Of a DNA stretch of 18,158 nucleotides, positions 9,900-17,304 are shown in pieces; the stretch's first letter is position 1, and every line of letters begins with the position of its first letter. The translations under genes were made by a program, and so were the position numbers. Source of the DNA: Jimgerdemannia flammicorona. Its lineage: Eukaryota; Mucoromycota; Endogonomycetes; Endogonales; Endogonaceae. Below the pieces are notes generated by a model. It did not search any database. It was not told where the DNA came from and saw only the letters and a list, made by a program, of their open reading frames with translations. The stretch is from assembly GCA_003990745.1 (NCBI GenBank), contig RBNI01002555.1, positions 1 to 18,158 of the forward strand, in the 5' to 3' direction.

Positions 9900-9977
9900 A
9901 AGGATCAAGAAACTACAGTAGTAGCAACCAACAAGACTCACCAATCCCAAAAAGCTCAAAGACTTACCATAAATGAA

Positions 9978-10826
9978 ATGCCTGCCACTCGTCAAACCTC
10001 AAGGTCAAGGAACCACCAAGGCACCTCAGTTGAAGAAAGAATGTTCTAAGACATCAGAAGAGCTATGAGGACCTGCTCAAGAAGTACTCTTAGTGTCAAC
10101 CTGGATACTGGTGACCCCCATCACTATATTCTCTACTGCTGTAAAATGGAAACAAAGATCACCATTGCTACCAAATGTCTCCAAATGTGGTAGAAGTACA
10201 AAATAGAAAACCTCCTCTGCCAGGAGTTTCCACAGGTCAGCACTCAAGAGCTACAAGATGCCACTCTCATAGATATATGTGAAACAAGAATAGCTAAGAA
10301 GATCTATCAGATCTTCAGATATGCACCATGGTCAATCTCCAACTTGGAGTATGTTAGAGTCTCAGATTTCAGAGACCTGTCATCCCACCATATCAATGCA
10401 CTAGAAGCCAGGGTGGCTACAGAAGCCCAGTCCACTATCACCCTAAATAGTGATGAAGTAGAAGACTTCTGGCACCCCATCCTCCAGGATAATCCAGACC
10501 AATTTCTGCAAGGATTGATCTCAGTATTCTAAGGCCCAAGCATCCAGGTTAGACCTCCCCAAGACCCTACATTTGTTCCCTATTTTGTGGAAGAGAACCT
10601 CATAGACTGGAGAGCTCCAGATTTCCTTGTTCCCAATTTCCCTGCCATCAAATGTGATGACATCATCAGCAATGACGTCATCTCACGCAATATATATGAG
10701 ATGTACAATAAAGTACATGAAGTATGCAAAATGTATGATGATGACAAATTTGCAGACCTCATCTCCTTTGAAGACATCCTGACCTCTGATGATGAAGCCC
10801 CCATGGTTCTGAACATTCTGCTCTAA
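9978..10826 (+). pseudogene. LTR-encoded ORF of unknown function, 5' copy (three in-frame stops)
   Basis: From ATG 9978 one frame runs 282 codons to TAA 10824-10826 inside U3 and is broken only by TAA 10047, TAG 10191 and TAA 10530. The 3' LTR has CAA, CAG and CAA at these three sites, so all are C-to-T changes in this copy. The product starts MPAT, is Ser/Arg-rich in its first 25 residues, then acidic, with many Asp/Glu-rich segments near the C-terminus (for example SFEDILTSDDEAP). I see no signal peptide, membrane segment, zinc finger or enzyme motif, and recognise no family. A regulatory or accessory protein, as in retroviruses that code within or into the LTR, is one possibility, as is a captured host gene. 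That the frame was once open is well supported; the function is unknown. Confidence 0.65.
10673..10680. promoter_or_regulatory. CRE-like palindrome TGACGTCA
   Basis: A perfect 8-bp TGACGTCA, the consensus ATF/CREB (fungal bZIP) site, lies inside the LTR reading frame. The 3' LTR has TGATGTCA here, a CpG-to-TpG change. It is one of the few CpGs left in the element. It may be a U3 regulatory site or simply part of the coding sequence. Confidence 0.25.
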
Positions 10827-10838
10827 GTCTCTTGGTTA

Positions 10839-10972
10839 TACTGAATAATGCCAGCACTGGTATTCTGATGTAATACTGAATAATGCCAGCACTAGTATTC
10901 TGATGTAACACTGAATAATGCCAGCACTGGTATTCTGATATAATACTGAATTATACCAGTATTCTGAATCTG
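10839..10972. repeat. 35-bp tandem repeats in U3 (about 3.7 copies)
   Basis: Units start at 10839, 10874, 10909 and 10944 with a shared core CTGAATAATGCCAGCACTGG followed by TATTCTGATRTAA. The fourth is shortened and diverged. Each full unit contains the small palindrome CCAGCACTGG (CCAGCACTAG in the second unit). They lie between the LTR reading frame and the second TATA box, where LTR elements often carry reiterated enhancers, so a transcriptional role is plausible but unproven. Confidence 0.85.
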
Positions 10973-11088
10973 TACAACCATCAGTAATGACCCTGGAACT
11001 TAGCAGTTTTTTCTGTTCTGGCATTTTGTTTTAGTTATTGGAATTTATATTTAGCTTTATATCTTAGCAACTATTGAATTATATTTTG

Positions 11089-11121
11089 TATAAATACCCC
11101 TCTTATTTCCTCTGAAATAAA
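11089..11121 (+). promoter_or_regulatory. Likely core LTR promoter and poly(A) signal
   Basis: TATAAATACCCC (TATA at 11089-11096) is followed at 11116-11121 by AATAAA. The compact pair, about 210 bp before the LTR end, is the usual arrangement around the U3/R boundary and suggests that genomic RNA starts a few tens of bases after 11096. The 3' LTR copy of this region is outside the window, so conservation cannot be checked. Confidence 0.55.
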
Positions 11122-11331
11122 GTCAGTTCCTCTTAGTGCAATATATATACTTTCTTGCAAGCAATCTAAGAGATAACAAGACAGTTAAAGATAAGAAGTT
11201 TGAGGACTATAAGACCTTGGAAAGATACTCCAATAAGAACTTGCTTATAACAAACTTGAGTTAGTCTAAAATATATACCTTGAAGAGAATCTGGCATATT
11301 TGAAGAACTCAGTGGCTACTATGTGACAACT

Positions 11332-11348
11332 TGGTGCCCATTGGCTGG
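11332..11348 (+). other. Primer-binding site
   Basis: TGGTGCCCATTGGCTGG starts four bases after the LTR's terminal CA and begins with the TGG expected to pair with a tRNA 3' CCA. Which tRNA is used cannot be decided without the host tRNA set. Confidence 0.65.
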
Positions 11349-11388
11349 TGATTTAAGATGAATCTCTCACTTTCAAACTGAAAAATGA

Positions 11389-12816
11389 ACAACCCCCACA
11401 ACAACTACCCTGACTACAAGAGTCACCCCTGCAAGAATTCAAGACAAGATGGAAATACACCCCCCCACATTCTATGGATATACTACTGAAGAGTCAATCC
11501 TGATCTTTATTGAAGACTTTGAACAATTCACTGCCATACGAGTCCTTAGTATGGATGCACAATTGGCCCTTCTATTAGTCAGCCTCAGAGGACCTGTTAG
11601 AGATAAGTTCAATATAGCCACTATTGCTAATAATGGTATAGCCAAACTTTCCAACATGAAGGCCTTCTTCAGAACAATATACTATACTGAAGAGATCAAG
11701 CAAGCTCTCAAGGATCAACTCAATGCTATCTGCCAGGGGCTTAGTGAAGATCCCAACTCATTCTATACCTGAATCTGCCACCAGATTGTCTTGGCTGGCT
11801 ATAATGATGCCCTCAGGGAACAAATAGCAGATTCAACCTTTCTCAAAGGAATTCACTCTGAAATTGCCCTAGCAATCTAGTCTATCTCAGCTACACTGAC
11901 TCTTGATCAGAAAGTGGTCTTTGTATAGAGATATTGAACTGCCAGACATCCTGCCAAACACTCAATAGAGAAAATAACTGGCATCAAGATAGAGCCATTA
12001 AAGCCAACCAGTATTATACCTACTATAGTTGTAAACAGACAACCAACCCCACCTACCCCCAAGGCAGCCAAAGCTGACCCAGTGAAGGAACTTGCCAAGC
12101 AGTTTACCAAGATAACTGCACACCTTGGTGATGTTGTTAGAGAAGTTTGAAGTACCAATAGGAGACCAGTGCAGAGATTTACAGCTGCTACAGAAGAATG
12201 CAATATCACATGTTTCAGATGTGAAAAAGAAGGCCACTATGTAAAGAATTATATGACTGAAATAAGACATAAAGTCCAACCAAGCAATGCTAGCAGAACT
12301 AAAGAACAAATCAATACAGTAGTCATCGAGAAGATTGGTGATACTGATGATGAAGAATACTATGAGGAGCTCGAATTCTACCCTGCTACTGAAAGTACCA
12401 GAACCCAGTCCAAGCCCTATGACAAGAAGAGCAACAGCAAGCCAGTTGGAAGACCAAAGAAGACCCCAGCTATCATAATACAAAGTAAGACCCAATCTGG
12501 GGAGATTGATCAAGATATGGAGTTAGATGAAGCTGTCTGCCAAATCATAGAAGGCACTACTCCAGTCTCAGGAGAAAGTGAAAACAAGAAGGAACAGAAG
12601 CTGTGCAAGACTAAGATCCACCAGTATAATATCTACAAGGATCTCAAGGAACAGAAGGTTAATGCTACTTTTGGACAGCTAGCCAAAGTCCCTGCCTTTA
12701 GACAGCAGTTGAGAGTAGAACTTGCAACTACTACCAAGAATCAAGAGTACAAGATTGTAGAAGCTCACAATGTACAGAAAGAATCTGAAAACTCAGGTGA
12801 AGAATCTGAAGACTAG
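11389..12816 (+). pseudogene. gag: gag: capsid and degenerate CCHC zinc knuckle
   Basis: The frame opens after TGA 11386-11388; the first ATG in it is 11449, preceded by an in-frame Thr-rich leader, so the original start is unclear. Residues from MEIHPPTFYG on form a capsid-like region typical of Ty3 Gag (FIEDFEQF, LLVSLRG, FFRTIYY, IKQALKDQLNAI). Stops at 11770 (TGA), 11878 (TAG), 11926 (TAG), 11935 (TGA) and 12148 (TGA) interrupt it without any frameshift. The nucleocapsid knuckle at 12211-12252 reads CX2CX4HX4Y: the last cysteine is tyrosine (TAT), a single G-to-A change. After it comes a Lys/Glu-rich stretch to TAG 12814. Gag and pol share one frame, so the ancestor probably made a single Gag-Pol polyprotein. 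Confidence 0.85.
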
Positions 12817-13338
12817 TGCAAGACATCAGCCTATATTCCATACCAGATCGAAGACTGTATCTTTGATGCCATCATTGATACCAGTGCTGGAAGATGCCTC
12901 ATGAGCAAGAAGGCAATTGACCACCTAGGTTGAGACATTGAAGAGTCCACCAAGATAGTCTATGTTACAGCAGATGGTATACAAGCTACCCCCTTTGGCA
13001 AAATCTGAGAAGTCCTCATTAAGATAGGAGGAGCTATCATCTTAGTAGATGTGATTGTTATAAGTACAACTAACTATGACATCCTTATTGGCAACCAATG
13101 GCTTCATAAGGCCAAGACCATCATTGACCTCAATGCCCAGAAGATGCAGATAAACTATAGAGGAAGAAAGATACAAGTCTCTATCAATGTCCACAAAGAA
13201 GTTCTATCAGACATAGAGGAAGGAGATGAAGAGGACACAGAGGTCTTCATGCACTTGGTGAACAAGAACAAGAACAAGACACCCAAGCTCACAGATGAGC
13301 AGTATTACAACAAGATCATCAATAGCTATGCCCCTTAA
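12817..13338 (+). pseudogene. Retrotransposon aspartic protease
   Basis: This continues in the gag frame. The active-site loop reads IIDTSAG (Asp codon 12877-12879) where the family has DTGA/DTGS; Gly-to-Ser is one G-to-A change (GGT to AGT at 12883-12885). The C-terminal signature YDILIGNQWL (about 13078-13104) is the conserved ILG region of Ty3/retroviral proteases. Stops TGA 12931, TGA 13006 and TAA 13336 lie within or just after the domain. The enzyme would have matured the Gag-Pol polyprotein; this copy is inactive. Confidence 0.85.
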
Positions 13339-14082
13339 GGAAGATGCCCTCATGGTACTAGGATGTACTACTCTGAATACCTGAATAACTGCTGGTCCTG
13401 TATCAGTGAAGTTAGGAAAATCTGCCAACAGAAATACAAGCAAGAAGCCACTGAAGCAAAAAGGAAAGCTGAAGAAGATGACCAGCCCCCAGAGCTTCAA
13501 GCTGACAGTGATGATGAGGAGGAACAAGAATCAGACATCATCCTCAAGGTCAAGAAGTTTCACCCCAAAGCCAAGATCCCAGAATACAAGACTGAAGGAG
13601 CCATAGGAATGGACCTTGCCAGCATTCAAGATACTATCCTCAAACCACAGACCACCACCCTACTTGGTACTGGAATTGGAGTCAAGTTGCCAGAAAACTA
13701 TGCTGGAATTATCAAGACCAGGAGCAGTCTGGCCAAAAGTGAAATCTCAGTTGAAGGAGGAGTAATTGACCCTGATTACACTGGTAAGATCTTCCTCATA
13801 GTTAGGAATCACAACCCTACCACCCAATTCGAAGTCAAGAAGCATGACAGGATTGGCCAGATGCTGATCCACGAAATCAAGAAACCCAAGATCATTGAAG
13901 CCATTGAACTCATCAAGACTAAGAGAGGAGAACAAGGCTTTGGATCTACAGGAAGAAGAGCCTATGCCACTACCAAGATTACTGAACTTGAGCATAAGAA
14001 AGACAAGGACCAGAACAAGCACACATATACTATTGGAGAAAACTTTCCTCTGAAAGAACAACTTTTCAAGATCCTGCACTAG
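13339..14082 (+). CDS. dUTPase domain of the pol polyprotein, uninterrupted segment
   Basis: This is the longest unbroken part of the element. After an acidic, Lys/Glu-rich linker (about 13400-13540) there is a trimeric-type dUTPase with all five motifs in order: EGAIGMDLAS (about 13594), KTRSSLAKS (13714), GGVIDPDYTG with the catalytic Asp at 13768-13770, KHDRIGQM (13840) and RGEQGFGSTG (13924-13953). The spacing fits a domain of about 135 residues. Motif 1 (Ile-Gly-Met) and motif 2 (Thr before Arg-Ser-Ser) deviate slightly from cellular enzymes. dUTPase hydrolyses dUTP to dUMP and PPi, which would limit uracil in the cDNA. It lies between protease and RT, in frame with both, and is unlikely to be expressed alone. 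As I recall, dUTPase-bearing Metaviridae have been reported from a basidiomycete. Confidence 0.85.
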   Translation, partial: GRCPHGTRMYYSEYLNNCWSCISEVRKICQQKYKQEATEAKRKAEEDDQPPELQADSDDEEEQESDIILKVKKFHPKAKIPEYKTEGAIGMDLASIQDTILKPQTTTLLGTGIGVKLPENYAGIIKTRSSLAKSEISVEGGVIDPDYTGKIFLIVRNHNPTTQFEVKKHDRIGQMLIHEIKKPKIIEAIELIKTKRGEQGFGSTGRRAYATTKITELEHKKDKDQNKHTYTIGENFPLKEQLFKILH

Positions 14083-15441
14083 AATAAAGGAGTACTTGCT
14101 ACAGACTTTAGGGATATCCATAATCAAGAACTCAAGTACTATCACAAAGTTGACACTGGTGATACCAAGCCCATCTACCAGAAAGCCAGATCTATACCAC
14201 CTGCCTACAGAGAATGGCTGCAAGCAGAACTCAAGAAAATGGAAGAAGCCAGAATCATCAAGCAAGCTATCAGCCCCTGGGCCTCACCTATTGTCCTTGC
14301 CCCAAAGAAAGAAAGCAAGCCTAGAGAGTTTGCACCAAGACTCTGCATTGACTATAGGAAGCTCAATACCATCATCAAGAAGGATAGGCAGCCCTTGCCA
14401 AATATTCAAGAAATTCTTACCACTCTTGGAAGTGAAGCCAAATATGACACTACCTTGGATCTGTTCTCAGACTTTCATCAGATTAGTCTCACTCAAGATG
14501 CCAGTGAGAAATCAGCCTTCATCACACCTGACACCATCTATATCTACTTGCAAATACCATTTGGAATGTGCAATGCCCCAGCAAGTTTTCAGTGAATAAT
14601 GAACAGAGTCTTCAGCAACAAGATTGGAAAATGGCTCTTTGTCTATGTTGATGATATGATCATCTTCAGCAACACTACATGGGAATATGTCAATTATATA
14701 CAGCTAGCCCTCAAGAAGCTCAAGAAGCATGGCCTTTATATCAAGCCCAAGAAATGCAAGTTTGTAGCCTAGGAAATCACCTATCTAGGACACCTCATCA
14801 ACCAGACTAAAATCTATACAGACCTCATGAAAATTGAGGCTATTGCAGCCTACCCAAGACCCAGAACAACTATGGAAGTCCATGCCTTCCTTGGACTGGT
14901 CAGCTACTACAGAAGATTCATCAAAGGATATTCCAATATTGCAGCACCTATCTATGAGCTACTGAAGAAGGAAACCAAATTCGAATGGACTAAGGAGTGT
15001 CAAGAAACCTTCAACAAACTCAAGACTAGGTTGACCCAAGCACCTATCCTCAGAAGACCAAATTGGAACCTAGAATTCATCCTGCAGATAGATGCAAGTG
15101 CTATAGGACTTAGAGCAGTTCTAGCTCAGAAGAAAGATAGATATGAATATGTCATCTCTTATATAAGCTGAGGTATCTGTGGAGCAGAACAGAACTACAA
15201 GTCATGCAAGCTTGAATTCTTAGCAGTAGTCTGGGCAGTAGATAAGTTCCACTACTACCTAGCTGAGAAACACTTCATTATTCAAACAGACCATTCTGCT
15301 CTTACCTGGCTATTCCACACTCTGAACCCTAAAGGAATATATGCCAGATAGATCTATAGGCTACAAGAGTATGACTGTACTGTCAAGCACTGCTCAGAAA
15401 AGACCAACACTAATACTGATGCACTCTCAAGGATACTCTGA
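14083..15441 (+). pseudogene. Reverse transcriptase and RNase H
   Basis: The frame is the same as gag. RT motifs appear in order: WASPIVLAPKKES, RLCIDYRKLN, LDLFSDFHQI, PFGMCNAPASFQ and the catalytic YVDD at 14644-14655, then YLGHLI and FLGLVSYYRRFI. RNase H follows with Asp 15091 (QIDAS), Glu 15214 (KLEFLA), Asp 15289 (QTDHSALTW) and Asp 15418 (TDALSR). Stops are TAG 14080, TGA 14593, TAG 14770, TGA 15169, TAG 15349 and TGA 15439. Most sit where the family has Arg, Gln or Trp, so each is one transition away from sense. SDFHQI, where SGFHQI or SGYHQI is usual, is another G-to-A change. The core would have copied genomic RNA into cDNA inside the particle. Confidence 0.95.
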
Positions 15442-16699
15442 AACACCCTCATCAAGACTATTCAACATGAATAAGGAGCTATACTATAGATTAATTAGCT
15501 ACCTTGGGTAGTGGAAGATGCTCAACCACCTCGAACCCTGGACAATCACCATCATCAACTGGACTTGGAAACAGTTTGAACTAGACAATACTATACTCAG
15601 AAAAGAAGAAAAGCTAGTAATACCCGAACATAAGAAGTATCAATTAATGAAGAAAGTATACAAGCAAGGATACCTAGGAGGAACCAATATATACAACAAG
15701 GCAAGAAGAACCATGTGGTGGCCCAAGATGGAAGAAGACCTGTGCTAATTTGTCAAAGAGTGTGATAAGTACCAAAAACAGAAATAAGATCAGCAAGACC
15801 AGACATCTGAGTCATCAAGAATTGAGCCTATTCCCTTCTCATCTGGGTCATCAAGAATTGAGCCTATTCCCTTCCACCACATCGCAATGGATATCATTGG
15901 GCCACTACCAGTAATACTATCAGGAAACTGCTATATTATAGTTATTGTAGACCTCTTCACTAAATGGATAGAGGCAGGAGCATTACAAGAAGCCAATGTC
16001 CTCTCTATAGCCAACTTCCTGCACTGAGAAATCATCTGCTGCTACAAGACACCAAAGCAAATCACAACAGACTGTAGCACAGAATTTGTCAATAGATTCC
16101 ACAAGATAATGTATCAGAAATACAAGATCCAGTACATCAAGACCACTATGTACCACTCTCAAGGAAATGGACAGACAGAGAGAACCAACAAGACTCTCAA
16201 GAACATCTTGGTAAAGATCTCCAAGACATATGAGAATTGGGATAACTATCTCCCAACCACTCTCTCTGTCCTATGAGACATATAGTTACAGAGCACACAC
16301 TTTATCTCAAGGAAACTGCTCTTTGGAGAAGAAAATTCTGATGGAACCTCAGCTACAAATCTAAACCTAACTTGGAGATAGGTTGATGCAGAAATTCAAA
16401 GACTACACCAAATCAGGAAGAAGGCTGAAGATTACATTATCAAGTCATAAGCACTGACAAGAAAGAATGCAGAAAAGAATCACAAGATCCTAGAACCCAT
16501 CTGAATTGGAGAAAAGGTCCTACTGTATTGAAATATGGTAGAAGCCTCATGGTTATGAAAACTGGAGCCCAAATGGGAAGGACCCTTCTATGTGCAAGAT
16601 ATCAAAGAAACTACCTTCTGGCTTAGAAAAATCTCAGGGACTATACTGTCTATCACAGTATATAGGAACAGACTCAAGAAGTACCACAAACCTATATAA
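15442..16699 (+). pseudogene. Integrase with DD(35)E core and GPY/F-like tail
   Basis: The reading frame moves by +1 somewhere between 15441 and 15518, and the integrase then stays in frame 2 to TAA 16697. The N-terminal HHCC finger is ruined: both histidines are Tyr codons (15659-15661 and 15671-15673) and the second cysteine is Tyr (15770-15772). The core keeps Asp 15890 (MDIIGPLP), Asp 16070 (TTDCSTEF) and Glu 16178 (GQTERTNKTL); the last two are exactly 36 codons apart, a DD(35)E arrangement. The tail KLEPKWEGPFYV resembles the GPY/F module, and no chromodomain follows. Stops are at 15746, 15785, 16025, 16274, 16283, 16379, 16448, 16502, 16529, 16556 and 16697. Confidence 0.92.
15804..15873. 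repeat. 36-bp in-frame tandem duplication inside integrase
   Basis: Two nearly identical units (15804-15839 and 15840-15873), each containing GTCATCAAGAATTGAGCCTA, lie between the zinc-finger region and the catalytic core. Thirty-six bases is twelve codons, so the frame is kept (SSRIEPIPF appears twice). They differ at a single site, A versus G. Confidence 0.85.
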
Positions 16700-17053
16700 G
16701 AGAAGCAAAACATGATGACTGCCTGCAAGGTTCTAGTCTGCAAATTGTAACAGCATATTCCATGACCAGCAGGCTATCTGTCTGGATCATTCTCTAAGGG
16801 ATATAGTACCAGCAACTACTCATCCATGAGACTTTCAAAGTCAGAGGAGTTCAAACCATCAACTGATTGGTCAAGATCAGAATCAGGCCCTTGCTCTATA
16901 TGAAGAGAGCAATCCTTCACCATCACACCAAAATACAAAGAGAAGATGTCAGCCCATAAATACCACTTTTTGACCCCTTGTCAGAGGTTATAGGATCAGC
17001 AAATTTTTCAGAACTGAACCAATGAATAAAGATGCTCAAGAAGATCCTTATTC
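16700..17053 (+). other. 3' region between pol and polypurine tract
   Basis: About 350 bp separate the end of integrase from the polypurine tract. Frame 1 gives a plausible but stop-interrupted translation (segments such as LLIHETFKVRGVQ and RIRPLLYMKRAI), while the stop density is not below chance. There is no membrane segment or envelope-like motif. It may be the end of a longer pol or non-coding. Confidence 0.35.
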
Positions 17054-17063
17054 AAGAGGAAGA
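17054..17063 (+). other. Polypurine tract
   Basis: AAGAGGAAGA, ten purines, directly abuts the TG of the 3' LTR. This is the expected position and composition for the RNase H-resistant primer of plus-strand synthesis, and it supports the LTR start assigned here. Confidence 0.8.
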
Positions 17064-17217
17064 TGTAACAGTGACCCCAGAATGATGACATCAGTACAGG
17101 AGACAGCCTTTCCTTTCAAGCCACCAGATTGGAGTATAAGAAGATCATATGGCATATGAGATGAGTGATGATGATCAACTGTGAGTCATTGTGACCACAG
17201 TATGATATATTGAGAAA

Positions 17218-17225
17218 TATAAAAG
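17218..17225 (+). promoter_or_regulatory. TATA box in the 3' LTR
   Basis: TATAAAAG lies at offset 154 from the LTR start, identical in sequence and position to 9892-9899 although neighbouring bases have changed. It precedes the second copy of the LTR reading frame. Confidence 0.5.
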
Positions 17226-17304
17226 AAGGATCAAGGAACTGCAGTAGCAGCAACCAATAAGACCCACCAATCTCAAAATAGCTCAAAGACTTATCACAAA
17301 TGAA

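Larger units (their letters stand above)
9738..11328 (+). repeat. 5' long terminal repeat (1591 bp)
   Basis: The repeat begins TGTAATGGTGACCCC (3' copy TGTAACAGTGACCCC) and ends TGTGACA directly before the primer-binding site, giving the usual TG...CA ends with short TGT/ACA inverted termini. The start matches the point where similarity to the 3' copy begins, next to the polypurine tract there. The unusual length comes from a long U3 that contains a reading frame (9978-10826), 35-bp tandem repeats and two TATA-like sites. The end at 11328 rests on the PBS position and the CA rule, because the matching part of the 3' copy lies outside the window. Confidence 0.88.

Noticed and set aside
3752..10972. 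CRISPR-like arrays at the 69-bp and 35-bp repeats
   Set aside because: The units are contiguous tandem repeats without unique spacers, in a eukaryotic context.
11389..16699. Recoding of TAG/TGA as sense codons (alternative genetic code or readthrough)
   Set aside because: Stops in one LTR copy are ordinary CAA, CAG or TGG in the other, and active-site residues are also lost by the same transition type, so decay explains them better.
16560..16699. Chromodomain at the integrase C-terminus
   Set aside because: The sequence ends soon after a GPY/F-like segment, and no aromatic-cage or chromodomain pattern is visible.
16700..17053. Envelope-like or third ORF after integrase
   Set aside because: Stop density is at chance, with no signal peptide, membrane anchor or conserved motif.
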